Positions 1-8,716 of a stretch of DNA of 45,865 bases are shown piece by piece. The translations under genes were made by a program, and so were the position numbers. The number at the start of each line of letters is the position of its first letter. The stretch's first letter is position 1. The stretch comes from an uncultured Stenotrophomonas sp. GTDB lineage: Bacteria > Pseudomonadota > Gammaproteobacteria > Xanthomonadales > Xanthomonadaceae. The notes under the pieces are model-generated. The model did no database searches, was not told where the DNA came from, and saw nothing but the letters and a program-made list of their open reading frames with translations. Where the stretch lies: assembly GCF_945952405.1 (NCBI RefSeq), contig NZ_CAMFIA010000027.1:1-45865 (forward strand), read 5' to 3'.

Positions 1-55
1 CCGCGAAGGCGGCCGTACCGTCGGCGCCGGCGTGGTCTCGAAGATCATCGAGTAA
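1..55 (+). CDS. tuf: Elongation factor Tu, C-terminal end (partial)
   Basis: Only the last 17 codons are present, ending in a TAA at 53-55. The peptide REGGRTVGAGVVSKIIE is the conserved C-terminus of EF-Tu, the GTPase that carries aminoacyl-tRNA to the ribosome. Its position directly before rpsJ matches the str-S10 gene order of proteobacteria. The reading is short but the terminal motif is very characteristic. Confidence 0.93.
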   Translation, partial: REGGRTVGAGVVSKIIE

Positions 56-57
56 TC

Positions 58-66
58 TGCTAGTAT
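58..66 (+). promoter_or_regulatory. Possible extended -10 element just after tuf
   Basis: TGCTAGTAT fits an extended -10 (TG-n-TAnnaT) three bases after the tuf stop. No good -35 is visible. It could start an extra S10 transcript, but the match is weak alone. Confidence 0.25.
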
Positions 67-70
67 CTGC

Positions 71-102
71 GCCCCGATGTTGCCTGGGTAGGGCATCGGG
101 GC
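71..102 (+). terminator. Hairpin after tuf, possible str-operon terminator or attenuator
   Basis: GCCCCGATG (71-79) pairs with CATCGGGGC (94-102), a perfect 9-bp stem with a 14-base loop. It is followed by GTATCAAA, not a clean U tract, so a leaky terminator or processing site is likelier than a full stop. Confidence 0.45.
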
Positions 103-193
103 GTATCAAATGGGAAAGCAGGCACAGGATGTGCCTTGTGTTCCCCGGACCAGGAAGGGTCAATGCCATTCAGGCGGCGTCAACAGGCGACTG

Positions 194-222
194 TTGACAG
201 CTGCCTTGCGTGCCATTATGCT
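194..222 (+). promoter_or_regulatory. Sigma-70 promoter of the S10 operon
   Basis: TTGACA (194-199), a 17-base spacer and TATGCT (217-222) make a near-consensus sigma-70 promoter. Transcription would start near 229 and leave a leader of about 160 bases before rpsJ. A perfect 8-bp dyad, GTCAACAG (179-186) / CTGTTGAC (191-198), overlaps the -35 box and could be an operator. Confidence 0.75.
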
Positions 223-228
223 TCTACG

Positions 229-387
229 TCTGGGCAGGCCGGGAAACTGGTCTGCCTACGTTTTTGAGGTCTACGGATTGACCTTGGCGGCCTGCAGGAG
301 TGCGGGCCGTCCGTATTCAGGAATTTCATGGGACAAAGCAACCCAGAGGCTTTGTCTGTCGCTCTTTTAACGAAGGAACCTACCGCC
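229..387 (+). promoter_or_regulatory. Structured S10-operon leader RNA, candidate attenuator
   Basis: Three hairpins follow the predicted start. The first is 233-240 with 249-256 (8 bp, one G-U). The second is 289-296 with 301-308 (8 bp, GGAG loop). The third is 332-339 with 349-356 (GACAAAGC / GCTTTGTC, perfect 8 bp), followed a few bases later by CTCTTTT. In E. coli the S10 leader is the target of ribosomal protein L4, which causes attenuation and blocks translation. The same role here is inferred from position and shape, not from sequence similarity. Confidence 0.45.
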
Positions 388-699
388 ATGGCGGACCAAA
401 AGATCCGGATCCGGCTGAAAGCGTTCGATCATCGTCTGATCGACCGTTCGGCCAGCGAGATCGTTGAAACGGCAAAGCGGACCGGCGCGCAAGTGCGTGG
501 CCCGATCCCGCTGCCGACCAAGATCGAGCGTTACACCGTTCTCGTCTCCCCGCACGTCGACAAGGACGCGCGTGACCAGTACGAGACCCGCACGCACAAG
601 CGCGTGCTCGATATCGTTGACCCGAATGACAAGACCGTGGACGCGCTGATGAAGCTCGAACTGGCTGCCGGCGTCGACGTTCAGATCAAGCTGACCTGA
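388..699 (+). CDS. rpsJ: 30S ribosomal protein S10 (NusE)
   Basis: This 103-residue protein starts [20 protein letters not shown] and contains [15 protein letters not shown], the classic S10 core. S10 is part of the 30S head and, as NusE, also joins NusB in transcription antitermination. The ATG at 388 is chosen over an in-frame ATG at 328 because GAAGGA (372-377) lies at the right distance and the family length is 103. It is the first gene after the S10 promoter and its structured leader; rplC follows 11 bases later. Confidence 0.97.
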
Positions 700-710
700 G
701 GACTACGACC

Positions 711-1361
711 ATGACGAAGAAGTATTCGTTGGGCTTCGTGGGCCGCAAGGCTGGCATGAGCCGCGTGTTCACCGAAGATGGCCGTTCCATCCCGGTGACC
801 CTGATCGAAGCAACCCCGAACCGCATCGCGCAGATCAAGACCGTCGAAACCGACGGCTACAGCGCCGTGCAGGTGACCGTCGGCGCGCGTCGCGCTGCCC
901 TGGTCAACAAGCCGGAAGCCGGCCACTTCGCCAAGGCGAAGGTGGAAGCGGGTCGTGGCCTGTGGGAATTCCGCGTTGAAGACGCGCAGCTCGGCGATTT
1001 CGCCGTTGGCGGCGAAGTCAAGGCGGACATCTTCGAAGTCGGCCAGATCGTCGACGTCCAGGGTGTCACCAAGGGTAAGGGCTTCCAGGGCACCATCAAG
1101 CGCCACAACTTCCGTATGGGCGATGCAACCCACGGTAACTCGCTGTCGCATCGCGCGCCGGGTTCGCTGGGTCAGCGCCAGACCCCGGGTCGCGTTTTCC
1201 CGGGCAAGAAGATGTCGGGCCATATGGGCGCGGTGCAGCAGAGCACCCAGAACCTGGAAGTGGTCAAGGTCGACGTCGAGCGCGGTCTGATCGCGGTTCG
1301 CGGCGCCGTTCCGGGCGCGGCGGGTGGCGATGTGATCGTCCGTCCGGCGAGCAAGGCATAA
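711..1361 (+). CDS. rplC: 50S ribosomal protein L3
   Basis: The 216-residue product is a full-length L3, which binds 23S rRNA early in assembly and sends a loop toward the peptidyl transferase centre. Visible hallmarks are the N-terminal [17 protein letters not shown] segment, [11 protein letters not shown], and [20 protein letters not shown], the region that carries a methylated glutamine in E. coli. It is second in the S10 block, with short spacers on both sides. Confidence 0.97.
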
Positions 1362-1373
1362 GGAGAGATGACG

Positions 1374-1979
1374 ATGGAACTCGTTATCACGGGTAGCAAC
1401 AACAAGGTCTCGGTCTCCGAAGCCGTGTTCGGTCGCGATTTCAGCGAAGATCTGGTCCACCAGGTCGTCGTTGCTTACCGCAACGCCGGTCGCGCCGGCA
1501 CCAAGGCACAGAAGACTCGCTCCGAAGTGGCTGGTACCACCAAGAAGTCGAAGAAGCAGAAGGGCGGCGGCGCGCGTCATGGCGCACTGACGGCTCCGAT
1601 CTTCGTCGGCGGCGGTGTCACCTTCGCGGCCAAGCCGCGCAGCTTCGAGCAGAAGGTCAATCGTAAGCAGTACCGTGCCGCCATGTGCGCGATCCTGTCC
1701 GAGCTGAACCGTCAGGGCCGTCTGACCATCGTGGAGGCCTTCGATGTCGAAGCCACCAGCACGAAGGGTCTGATCGCCAAGCTGGCCGGCCTGGAAGTGG
1801 GCAAGCGCCCGCTGATCGTCACCGAAGAAGCGTCCGAGCACCTGTACCTGTCCGCCCGCAATCTGCCGTACGTGCAGGTGCGTGACGTCCAGGGCCTGGA
1901 CCCGGTCTCGCTGGTGGGTGCCGACACGGTCGTCATCACCGCTGACGCGGTCAAGAAGGTCGAGGAGTGGCTGGCATGA
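1374..1979 (+). CDS. rplD: 50S ribosomal protein L4
   Basis: A 201-residue L4 starting MELVITG, with the conserved loop [18 protein letters not shown] that lines the exit tunnel. L4 is the autogenous repressor of the S10 operon in E. coli, so the upstream leader hairpins are relevant. I chose the second of two in-frame ATGs (1368 and 1374) because AAGGAG ends only two or three bases before the first. The TGA overlaps the rplW ATG by four bases (ATGA), so the two are probably translationally coupled. Confidence 0.95.
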   Translation: MELVITGSNNKVSVSEAVFGRDFSEDLVHQVVVAYRNAGRAGTKAQKTRSEVAGTTKKSKKQKGGGARHGALTAPIFVGGGVTFAAKPRSFEQKVNRKQYRAAMCAILSELNRQGRLTIVEAFDVEATSTKGLIAKLAGLEVGKRPLIVTEEASEHLYLSARNLPYVQVRDVQGLDPVSLVGADTVVITADAVKKVEEWLA

Positions 1980-2275
1980 ACAGCAACGAAAAAATCTTCA
2001 GCGTGCTGCGTGCCCCGCGTGTCTCCGAAAAGACCGCGCGCCTGCAGGAACTCTCCAATCAGTATGTCTTCGAAGTTTCGAACGAAGCCACCAAGGCCGA
2101 TGTAAAGGCCGCGGTTGAGCAGCTGTTCGACGTCAAGGTCGAAGCCGTCAACGTGGTCAACGTCAAGGGCAAGAACAAGTCCTTCCGTAACCGTGCTGGC
2201 CGCCGCGGCGATTGGCGCAAGGCGTACGTTCGCCTGGCCGACGGCCAGTCGATCGATGTAACGGCCAAGGCCTGA
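1976..2275 (+). CDS. rplW: 50S ribosomal protein L23
   Basis: This 99-residue L23 starts [20 protein letters not shown] and includes [19 protein letters not shown], typical of the family. L23 sits at the tunnel exit and docks trigger factor and the signal recognition particle. The start is the ATG overlapping the rplD stop; an in-frame ATG nine bases upstream lies inside rplD and would add only MAG. Ends with a TGA ten bases before rplB. Confidence 0.96.
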
Positions 2276-2285
2276 GGTACATCCC

Positions 2286-3113
2286 ATGCCATTGATGAAA
2301 TTCAAGCCCACCTCCCCCGGCCGCCGTTCGGCCGTGCGCGTGGTCACCCCCGACCTGCACAAGGGTGCTCCGCACGCCGCGCTGGTCGAGTCGCAGAGCC
2401 GCTCGGGTGGTCGTAACCACCATGGCCGCATCACCGTGCGTCACGTCGGTGGTGGTGCCAAGCAGCACTACCGCATCATCGACTTCAAGCGCAACAAGCT
2501 GGGCATCCCGGCGCGCGTGGAACGCATCGAATACGATCCGAACCGCACCGCCCACATCGCCCTGCTGTGCTACGTCGACGGTGAGCGTCGCTACATCATC
2601 GCCCCGAAGGGCCTGAAGGCTGGTGATCAGGTGATCGCTGGTTCGGACGCCCCGATCAAGGCTGGCAACACCCTGCCGCTGCGCAACATCCCGGTCGGAA
2701 CCACCATCCACTGCATCGAACTGAAGCCGGGCAAGGGCGCTCAGATCGCTCGCGCCGCTGGTGCGGCCGTGCAGCTGGTGGCCCGTGAAGGCATCTACGC
2801 CACCCTGCGCCTGCGCTCGGGTGAAATGCGTAAGGTTCCGGTCGAGTGCTGCGCCACCATCGGCGAAGTCGGCAACGACGAGCACAGCCTGGAAAAGCTG
2901 GGCAAGGCCGGTGCCAAGCGCTGGCGCGGCGTCCGCCCGACCGTTCGTGGTGCTGCCATGAACCCGGTTGACCACCCGCACGGTGGTGGTGAGGCGAAGG
3001 CCGGCCAGGGTAACCCGCACCCGGTCACCCCGTGGGGTGTCCCGACCAAGGGTTACAAGACGCGCCATAACAAGCGCACTCAGCAGTTCATCGTCCGCGA
3101 TCGTAGGGGCTAA
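2286..3113 (+). CDS. rplB: 50S ribosomal protein L2
   Basis: A full-length 275-residue L2, a primary 23S rRNA binder needed for subunit joining and peptidyl transfer. It starts [14 protein letters not shown] and carries the signature [11 protein letters not shown] near residue 222-232, with the histidine implicated in ribosome activity. The C-terminal basic tail ([18 protein letters not shown]) is intact. It lies in the usual place between rplW and rpsS. Confidence 0.97.
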
Positions 3114-3119
3114 TCGACC

Positions 3120-3389
3120 ATGGCACGTTCACTCAAGAAGGGCCCGTTCGTCGATCACCACCTCGTCAAGAAGGTGGAGGCCGCTGCGGGCAGCAAGAAG
3201 CCGATCAAGACCTGGTCGCGCCGTTCGATGATCCTGCCTGACATGGTAGGCGTCACCATTGCCGTGCATAACGGCAAGAACCACATCCCGGTTCTCGTCA
3301 ACGAGAACATGGTCGGCCACAAGCTCGGCGAATTTGCCATCACCCGGACCTTCAAGGGTCACGGTGGTGACAAGAAGTCGGGCAAGTAA
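3120..3389 (+). CDS. rpsS: 30S ribosomal protein S19
   Basis: At 89 residues this is a normal S19, starting [15 protein letters not shown] and including [13 protein letters not shown] and HNGKNHIPV, the conserved rRNA-binding stretches. S19 forms a complex with S13 in the 30S head near the A-site tRNA. The gene begins six bases after rplB, with only a weak Shine-Dalgarno match, which suggests re-initiation by ribosomes leaving rplB. Confidence 0.97.
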   Translation: MARSLKKGPFVDHHLVKKVEAAAGSKKPIKTWSRRSMILPDMVGVTIAVHNGKNHIPVLVNENMVGHKLGEFAITRTFKGHGGDKKSGK

Positions 3390-3401
3390 GGAGAGATGAC
3401 A

Positions 3402-3737
3402 ATGGAAGCGAAAGCCATCCTGCGCACTGCGCGCATCTCCCCGCAGAAGGCTCGTCTGGTCGCTGACCAGGTGCGCGGTCTGCCGGCCGAGCGTGCGGTC
3501 AACCTGCTGAAGTTTTCGGACAAGAAGGCTGCCCACCTGATCAAGAAGGTGGTGGAGTCGGCAATTGCCAACGCCGAGAACAACCAGGGCGCCGACGTCG
3601 ACGAGCTGAAGGTTCAGACCATCATGGTTGATGAAGGTCCGACCCTGAAGCGTTTCATGGCGCGGGCGAAAGGCCGCGGTACCCGCATCCTCAAGCGCAC
3701 CAGCCACATCACTGTGGTTGTGGGCGCCGCCAAGTAA
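3402..3737 (+). CDS. rplV: 50S ribosomal protein L22
   Basis: A 111-residue L22 that starts [20 protein letters not shown]. Its extended beta-hairpin, [20 protein letters not shown] near the C-terminus, lines the exit tunnel and is a known site of macrolide-resistance changes; nothing abnormal is seen. As for rplD, two ATGs follow the same TAAGGAGAGATGACnATGGA string; the second (3402) has the better spacing from AAGGAG. Confidence 0.95.
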   Translation: MEAKAILRTARISPQKARLVADQVRGLPAERAVNLLKFSDKKAAHLIKKVVESAIANAENNQGADVDELKVQTIMVDEGPTLKRFMARAKGRGTRILKRTSHITVVVGAAK

Positions 3738-3755
3738 GCGGATAAGGAAAAGACC

Positions 3756-4490
3756 ATGGGTCATAAAGTTCATCCGATTGGTATCCGCCTCGGCATTTCC
3801 AAGGACTGGAACTCCAAGTGGTACGCCAACAAGGCCGAGTTCGCTGGTTACCTGGCAGCCGACCTGAAAGTGCGCGAAATGCTGCGCAAGAAGCTGGCTC
3901 AGGCCGGCATCAGCAAGATCCTGATCGAGCGTCCGGCCAAGACCGCTCGCGTGACGATCCACACCGCCCGTCCGGGCGTGGTGATCGGCAAGCGCGGTGA
4001 GGACATCGAGAAGCTGCGCAAGGAAGTGAGCGAGATGATGGGCGTCCCGGCGCACATCAACGTCACCGAAGTGCGCAAGCCGGAACTGGACGCGCAGCTC
4101 GTTGCCGAGTCGATCGCCCAGCAGCTGGAGCGTCGCATCATGTTCCGCCGCGCCATGAAGCGCTCGGTCGGCAACGCGATGCGCCTGGGTGCCCTGGGCA
4201 TCAAGGTCAACGTTGGTGGCCGCCTCAACGGTGCTGAAATCGCCCGTTCGGAGTGGTACCGCGAAGGCCGCGTGCCGCTGCACACCCTGCGTGCCGACAT
4301 CGACTATGGCTTCGCTGAAGCCAAGACGACCTACGGCATCATCGGCATCAAGGTCTGGATCTACAAGGGCGAGGTCTTTGATTTCTCCCAGGTTGGCCAG
4401 GAAAAGCAGGACGACACCCCGTCGCGCAACGATCGTCACGATCGCGGCGACCGCGGTGACCGTCAGCGCCCGGCCCGTGAAGCGAGGTAA
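3756..4490 (+). CDS. rpsC: 30S ribosomal protein S3
   Basis: The 244-residue S3 has its KH-type RNA-binding loop [15 protein letters not shown] around residues 75-90 and the conserved [24 protein letters not shown]3 sits at the mRNA entry channel. It is somewhat longer than the E. coli protein (233) because of an acidic/basic tail of repeated Asp-Arg ([12 protein letters not shown]) at the C-terminus, probably disordered. AAGGA precedes the ATG. Confidence 0.97.
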   Translation: MGHKVHPIGIRLGISKDWNSKWYANKAEFAGYLAADLKVREMLRKKLAQAGISKILIERPAKTARVTIHTARPGVVIGKRGEDIEKLRKEVSEMMGVPAHINVTEVRKPELDAQLVAESIAQQLERRIMFRRAMKRSVGNAMRLGALGIKVNVGGRLNGAEIARSEWYREGRVPLHTLRADIDYGFAEAKTTYGIIGIKVWIYKGEVFDFSQVGQEKQDDTPSRNDRHDRGDRGDRQRPAREAR

Positions 4491-4495
4491 CGACA

Positions 4496-4909
4496 ATGTT
4501 GCAACCCAAGCGAACCAAGTACCGCAAGGTGCACAAGGGCCGTAACGACGGCCTGAGCTGGAGCGCCAACGCTGTCAGCTTCGGCGAATACGGCCTGAAG
4601 GCCACCGCCCACGGTCAGCTGACCGCGCGTCAGATCGAAGCGGCTCGCCGCTCGATCAGCCGCTACGTCAAGCGCGGCGGCAAGATGTGGATCCGTGTGT
4701 TCCCCGACAAGCCCATCACCAAGAAGCCCATCGAAGTTCGAATGGGTTCGGGTAAGGGCAACGTGGAATACTGGGTGGCCCAGATCCAGCCCGGCCGCAT
4801 GATCTATGAAATCGAGGGTGTTTCCGAGGAAGTGGCACGCGAGGCGTTCCGCCTGGCCGCCGCGAAGCTCTCGGTCACCACCACTTTCGTGACCCGGACG
4901 GTGCGCTGA
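4496..4909 (+). CDS. rplP: 50S ribosomal protein L16
   Basis: A complete 137-residue L16 starting [17 protein letters not shown], with the [20 protein letters not shown] segment that contacts the tRNA elbow in the A site. It belongs to the S10 block between rpsC and rpmC. Its TGA overlaps the rpmC ATG by one base (TGATG), a typical coupling arrangement. Confidence 0.97.
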   Translation: MLQPKRTKYRKVHKGRNDGLSWSANAVSFGEYGLKATAHGQLTARQIEAARRSISRYVKRGGKMWIRVFPDKPITKKPIEVRMGSGKGNVEYWVAQIQPGRMIYEIEGVSEEVAREAFRLAAAKLSVTTTFVTRTVR

Positions 4910-5094
4910 TGGATATCAAAACTCTCCGTGAAAAGTCGGCTGACGAACTCAAGGCCCACCTGATCGACCTGCGTAAGGAACAGTTCTCTGTCCGTATGCA
5001 GCAGGTCACCGGCCAGCTGCCGAAGACCCACGACATCCGCCGGGTCCGTCGCGAGATTGCTCGCGTCAAGACCCTGCTCGGCAGCACGAAGTAA
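4909..5094 (+). CDS. rpmC: 50S ribosomal protein L29
   Basis: This small 61-residue protein starts [26 protein letters not shown] and has the two-helix pattern of L29, a neighbour of L23 at the tunnel exit. The start overlaps the rplP stop. It ends 11 bases before the chosen rpsQ start. Confidence 0.96.
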   Translation: MDIKTLREKSADELKAHLIDLRKEQFSVRMQQVTGQLPKTHDIRRVRREIARVKTLLGSTK

Positions 5095-5105
5095 GGATGG
5101 CCGCT

Positions 5106-5375
5106 ATGAGCGACAATACTGAAAACAAGACGCTGCGCACGGTCGAAGGCCGTGTCGTCAGCAACAAGATGGACAAGACGGTTACCGTCCTGGTTGAGCG
5201 TCAGGTCAAGCACGCGCTGTACGGCAAGTACATCAAGCGCTCGACCAAGCTGCACGCCCACGATGCCGACAACGCCTGCAAGGAAGGCGATGTCGTCCGC
5301 GTGACCGAGATTGCTCCGATGTCCAAGACCAAGAACTGGCGCGTGGTGGAAGTCATCACGCGTGCGGCTGAATAA
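5106..5375 (+). CDS. rpsQ: 30S ribosomal protein S17
   Basis: An 89-residue S17, a primary binder of the 5' domain of 16S rRNA. The motifs [18 protein letters not shown] and [10 protein letters not shown] are typical. I take the ATG at 5106 (MSDNTENK) because AAGGA (5092-5096) is about nine bases away, while the in-frame ATG at 5097 touches it directly. Last gene of the S10 block. Confidence 0.94.
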   Translation: MSDNTENKTLRTVEGRVVSNKMDKTVTVLVERQVKHALYGKYIKRSTKLHAHDADNACKEGDVVRVTEIAPMSKTKNWRVVEVITRAAE

Positions 5376-5387
5376 GGAGTCTGAATC

Positions 5388-5756
5388 ATGATCCAGATGC
5401 AGAGCTACCTTGACGTCGCGGACAATTCGGGTGCCAAGCAGGTGATGTGCTTCAAGGTGCTGGGTGGTTCCAAGCGCCGTTACGCCGGCATCGGCGACAT
5501 CATCAAGGTCACCGTGAAGGATGCAATTCCGCGCGGCAAGGTCAAGAAGGGTGAAGTGTATGACGCCGTCGTGGTGCGTACCCGCAAGGGTGTGCGTCGC
5601 GCCGATGGCTCGCTGATCCGCTTCGACGGCAACGCTGCCGTCCTGCTGAACAACAAGCAGGAGCCGATCGGTACCCGTATCTTCGGGCCGGTGACCCGTG
5701 AACTTCGTTCGGAGAAGTTCATGAAGATCGTCTCGCTCGCTCCCGAAGTGCTGTGA
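5388..5756 (+). CDS. rplN: 50S ribosomal protein L14
   Basis: A standard 122-residue L14 starting [17 protein letters not shown], with [13 protein letters not shown] near the C-terminus. L14 forms an intersubunit bridge and is the docking site of the silencing factor RsfS. AAGGAG precedes the start. It opens the spc block, only 12 bases after rpsQ, with no promoter visible between them, so S10 and spc genes are probably co-transcribed. Confidence 0.97.
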
Positions 5757-5772
5757 GCGACAGGAGATAATC

Positions 5773-6090
5773 ATGGCTAACCGTATCAAGAAGGGCGACC
5801 AGGTTGTCGTCAACGCTGGCAAGGACAAGGGCAAGCAGGGCGAAGTCGTCCGCGTCGACGGCGACCGTGTGGTCGTCGCCAACGTGAACATCGTCAAGCG
5901 CCACACCAAGCCGAACCCGCAGGCAGGTGTTGCCGGCGGCGTGGTCGAGCGCGAAGCTTCGATCCATATCTCCAACGTGAATGTGCTGAACCCGGCTTCG
6001 GGCAAGGGCGAACGCGTTGGCTTCAAGGTGCTGGAGGATGGACGCAAACTGCGTGTGTTCCGCTCCAGCGGTGAGGCGCTCGACGCCTGA
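5773..6090 (+). CDS. rplX: 50S ribosomal protein L24
   Basis: This 105-residue L24 has an N-terminal KOW motif ([22 protein letters not shown]) and the [20 protein letters not shown] stretch. L24 is one of the two assembly-initiating proteins of the 50S subunit. It has an AGGAGA Shine-Dalgarno and standard family length. Confidence 0.97.
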
Positions 6091-6101
6091 GGAATGAGAA
6101 G

Positions 6102-6644
6102 ATGAGTTCCCGTCTCGAAAAGTTCTACAAGGAAGAAGTGGTGCCGGCGCTGATGAAGCAGTTCGGCTACACCAATCCGATGGAAGTGCCGAAGCTGGTC
6201 AAGGTCACCCTGAACATGGGTGTCGGCGAAGCGGCCACCAACAAGAAGATCCTGGAAAACGCCGTCGGCGACATGACCAAGATTTCCGGCCAGAAGCCGG
6301 TTGTCACCAAGTCGCGTGTGTCGGTTGCGTCGTTCAAGATCCGTGATGGTTGGCCGATCGGCTGCAAGACCACGCTGCGTCGCCACAAGATGTACGAGTT
6401 CCTGGACCGCCTGATCAACATCTCGCTGCCGCGCGTGCGCGACTTCCGTGGTGTTTCCGGTCGTTCCTTCGACGGTCGCGGCAACTTCAACATGGGTGTG
6501 AAGGAGCAGATCATCTTCCCGGAAATCGACTTCGACGCCGTCGACGCGATCCGCGGTATGGATATCGCCATCACCACCACTGCGAAGACCGACGCGGAAG
6601 CGAAGGCGCTGCTGGCAGCGTTCAAGTTCCCGTTCCGTAACTGA
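6102..6644 (+). CDS. rplE: 50S ribosomal protein L5
   Basis: The 180-residue L5 starts [21 protein letters not shown] and includes [22 protein letters not shown], highly conserved in the family. L5 binds 5S rRNA and contacts the P-site tRNA. In E. coli the spc operon is controlled by S8 at the rplX-rplE junction; I did not find a convincing S8-like site here. Confidence 0.97.
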   Translation: MSSRLEKFYKEEVVPALMKQFGYTNPMEVPKLVKVTLNMGVGEAATNKKILENAVGDMTKISGQKPVVTKSRVSVASFKIRDGWPIGCKTTLRRHKMYEFLDRLINISLPRVRDFRGVSGRSFDGRGNFNMGVKEQIIFPEIDFDAVDAIRGMDIAITTTAKTDAEAKALLAAFKFPFRN

Positions 6645-6662
6645 TCCGTCGAGGAAACCGAA

Positions 6663-6968
6663 ATGGCAAAGACCTCCATGGTCAACCGCGACATCAAGCG
6701 GGAAAAGCTGGCCAAGAAGTACGCTGAGAAGCGTGCTGCTCTGAAGAAGATCGTGTCCTCGGTGGATGCGAGCTACGAAGAGAAGATCGAAGCCGCTACC
6801 AAGCTGGCCAAGCTGCCGCGCGATTCGTCGCCGAGCCGCCAGCGCAACCGCTGCGAGCTGTCCGGCCGTCCGCGTGGCGTTTACAGCAAGTTCGGCCTCG
6901 GCCGCAACAAGCTGCGTGAAGCCACCATGCGTGGCGACGTCCCGGGCCTGCGCAAGGCCAGCTGGTAA
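6663..6968 (+). CDS. rpsN: 30S ribosomal protein S14
   Basis: A 101-residue S14 of the long, zinc-independent type: the region [21 protein letters not shown] has one cysteine in place of the CxxC...CxxC of the short form. S14 is a late-assembling 30S head protein. The usual neighbour rpsH follows only after an unusually long spacer of 259 bases. Confidence 0.97.
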   Translation: MAKTSMVNRDIKREKLAKKYAEKRAALKKIVSSVDASYEEKIEAATKLAKLPRDSSPSRQRNRCELSGRPRGVYSKFGLGRNKLREATMRGDVPGLRKASW

Positions 6969-6986
6969 TCCCAGCCGGTCCTGCGA

Positions 6987-7012
6987 TCAGGAGCCCTTCC
7001 GGGGGCTCCTGA
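6987..7012 (+). terminator. Strong hairpin after rpsN
   Basis: TCAGGAGCCC (6987-6996) pairs perfectly with GGGCTCCTGA (7003-7012) around a six-base loop. No U tract follows, so it may act as an RNA stabiliser or processing site more than as a terminator. Confidence 0.5.
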
Positions 7013-7057
7013 ACCGGGGAGGGCAGGCGTTCAGCTTTCCCTCTGCGAAAAAACCCG

Positions 7058-7085
7058 AAGAGCCCGGCGCAAGTCGGGCTCTTTT
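7058..7085 (+). terminator. Intrinsic terminator-like hairpin inside the spc block
   Basis: AAGAGCCCG (7058-7066) pairs with CGGGCTCTT (7075-7083), followed by TT. The upstream arm is preceded by an A-rich run. This looks like a bidirectional or leaky intrinsic terminator between rpsN and rpsH, where a full stop would cut off essential genes. Confidence 0.5.
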
Positions 7086-7089
7086 GGCG

Positions 7090-7095
7090 TATACT
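7090..7095 (+). promoter_or_regulatory. Possible internal promoter (-10) before rpsH
   Basis: TATACT is a good -10 hexamer placed just after the terminator-like hairpin and 132 bases before rpsH. No convincing -35 lies 16-18 bases upstream, so the call is tentative. Confidence 0.3.
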
Positions 7096-7227
7096 CCCGC
7101 GTCTTGCCCTGCGCAAACGGGGTAGTAGGAGTGGGCCCGTGGCCCGCTGCATCAAGGGACCTGGCCCGTTTCCAGGAGACAACAGATTTTCGCGAAAGCG
7201 GATATCGGTGCACTCAAAGGTACTCAT

Positions 7228-7626
7228 ATGAGCATGACTGATCCCATCGCCGACCTGCTGGTCCGCATCAAGAATGCGGCCGCGGTTGGCAAGCAGACGG
7301 TGAAAGCCCCGTCGTCCAAGATCAAGGTTGCGATCGCCCAGGTCCTGAAGGACGAGGGTTACATCACCGACCTGCGCGTGACCCCGCTGGAAAACAACAA
7401 GTCCGAGCTGGAAATCGTGCTGAAGTATTTCGAAGGCAAGCCGGTCATCGCGACCCTGAAGCGCTTCTCGCGTTCGGGCCTGCGCCAGTACCGCGGCAAG
7501 AGCGAGCTGCCGAAGGTCATGAACGGCCTGGGTATCTCCATCATTTCCACCTCCAAGGGCATCATGACTGATGCGCAGGCGCGCCAGCTGGGCGTCGGCG
7601 GCGAAGTCCTGTGCTTCGTGGCCTAA
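7228..7626 (+). CDS. rpsH: 30S ribosomal protein S8
   Basis: A 132-residue S8 starting [17 protein letters not shown], with the C-terminal [25 protein letters not shown] motif that binds helix 21 of 16S rRNA. S8 is the autogenous regulator of the spc operon in E. coli. The first ATG is kept because AAAGG precedes it at about six bases and family members start MSMTDPI. Confidence 0.97.
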   Translation: MSMTDPIADLLVRIKNAAAVGKQTVKAPSSKIKVAIAQVLKDEGYITDLRVTPLENNKSELEIVLKYFEGKPVIATLKRFSRSGLRQYRGKSELPKVMNGLGISIISTSKGIMTDAQARQLGVGGEVLCFVA

Positions 7627-7644
7627 GGCGAAAGGAGTAGAACT

Positions 7645-8169
7645 ATGTCCCGCGTAGCCAAGAAGCCGATCGACCTGGGTAAGGTTGAACTGAACGTCCA
7701 GTCGGACAGCGTCATCGCCAAGGGCCCGAAGGGCACCCTGTCGCTGGCCAAGCCGGCCGGTATTGCCATCAACGTCGACAACGGCGTTGCCACCCTGAGC
7801 GCCGAGAGCGCCGAGCTGGTCGCACTGACCGGTACCGTGCGTGCGATCCTGGCCAACATGGTCAAGGGCGTGTCCGAAGGCTTCGAGCGCAAGCTGGAGC
7901 TGGTCGGCGTGGGTTACCGCGCTGCCATGCAGGGCAAGGACCTGAGCCTGTCGCTGGGCTTCTCGCACCCGGTCGTGTTCGTGGCGCCGGAAGGCATCAC
8001 CATCACCACCCCGACCCAGACCGAGATCCTGGTCCAGGGCGCTGACAAGCAGGTCGTCGGTGAAGTCGCCGCCAAGATCCGTGCGTTCCGCAAGCCGGAA
8101 CCGTACAAGGGCAAGGGCGTGAAGTACTCCGACGAAGTCATCATCCGTAAGGAAGCCAAGAAGGCCTAA
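7645..8169 (+). CDS. rplF: 50S ribosomal protein L6
   Basis: The 174-residue L6 begins [11 protein letters not shown] and holds two related domains; the second ends with the signature [15 protein letters not shown] near residue 150-165. L6 sits close to the sarcin-ricin loop and the elongation factor site. GAAAGGAG lies just upstream of the ATG. Confidence 0.97.
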   Translation: MSRVAKKPIDLGKVELNVQSDSVIAKGPKGTLSLAKPAGIAINVDNGVATLSAESAELVALTGTVRAILANMVKGVSEGFERKLELVGVGYRAAMQGKDLSLSLGFSHPVVFVAPEGITITTPTQTEILVQGADKQVVGEVAAKIRAFRKPEPYKGKGVKYSDEVIIRKEAKKA

Positions 8170-8201
8170 TTAGGTCCTTCCGCTTTCAAGGGAAAATCAA
8201 A

Positions 8202-8555
8202 ATGAACAAGAACATCGCCCGCCTGCGTCGCGCCAAGTCGACCCGCGCCCACATCCGTGAGCTCGGCGTCGCCCGCCTGTCGGTGCTGCGCACCGGCCAG
8301 CACCTGTACGCCCAGGTCTTCACCGCCGACGGTTCCAAGGTGCTGGCTGCTGCCAACACCACCCAGACCGACGTCATGGAAGGCCTGAAGAACGGCAAGA
8401 ACGCCGATGCCGCTGCCAAGGTTGGCCGCATCGTCGCCGAGCGCGCCAAGGCCGCCGGCGTCGAGAAGGTTGCCTTCGATCGTTCGGGCTACCGCTACCA
8501 CGGCCGCATCAAGGCCCTGGCAGAAGCCGCCCGCGAAGCCGGCCTGCAGTTCTAA
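8202..8555 (+). CDS. rplR: 50S ribosomal protein L18
   Basis: This 117-residue L18, a 5S rRNA binder, starts [20 protein letters not shown] and contains [26 protein letters not shown] at its C-terminus, the family signature. It is followed by a 161-base spacer before rpsE, where many bacteria have almost none. Confidence 0.97.
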   Translation: MNKNIARLRRAKSTRAHIRELGVARLSVLRTGQHLYAQVFTADGSKVLAAANTTQTDVMEGLKNGKNADAAAKVGRIVAERAKAAGVEKVAFDRSGYRYHGRIKALAEAAREAGLQF

Positions 8556-8562
8556 GGGATAA

Positions 8563-8617
8563 GGGCAGGGGACCCTGGGTCTCCTGCCCGCCTGCTCGCC
8601 AGCCTGAGTGAGGCTGG
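8563..8617 (+). other. Two hairpins in the rplR-rpsE spacer
   Basis: GGGCAGGGGACC (8563-8574) pairs with GGTCTCCTGCCC (8578-8589), 12 bp with one G-U. CCAGCCT (8599-8605) pairs with AGGCTGG (8611-8617), 7 bp. No U tract follows either. A role in mRNA processing, stability or regulation is possible. Confidence 0.5.
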
Positions 8618-8716
8618 ACGGCGCCGCTCTTCTGCAGCGGCCCACCGGAACAATGCGTCACTCCACAACCATAAGCGGCCTCGAGCCGTACATACCCAAA
8701 CTACCAAGGAATCAAA

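Noticed and set aside
110..370. 86-codon open frame between tuf and rpsJ
   Set aside because: It covers the S10 promoter and leader hairpins, with no family resemblance.
5760..6110. S8 translational repressor site at the rplX-rplE junction
   Set aside because: Known from E. coli; I could not fold a matching helix with the required internal loop here.
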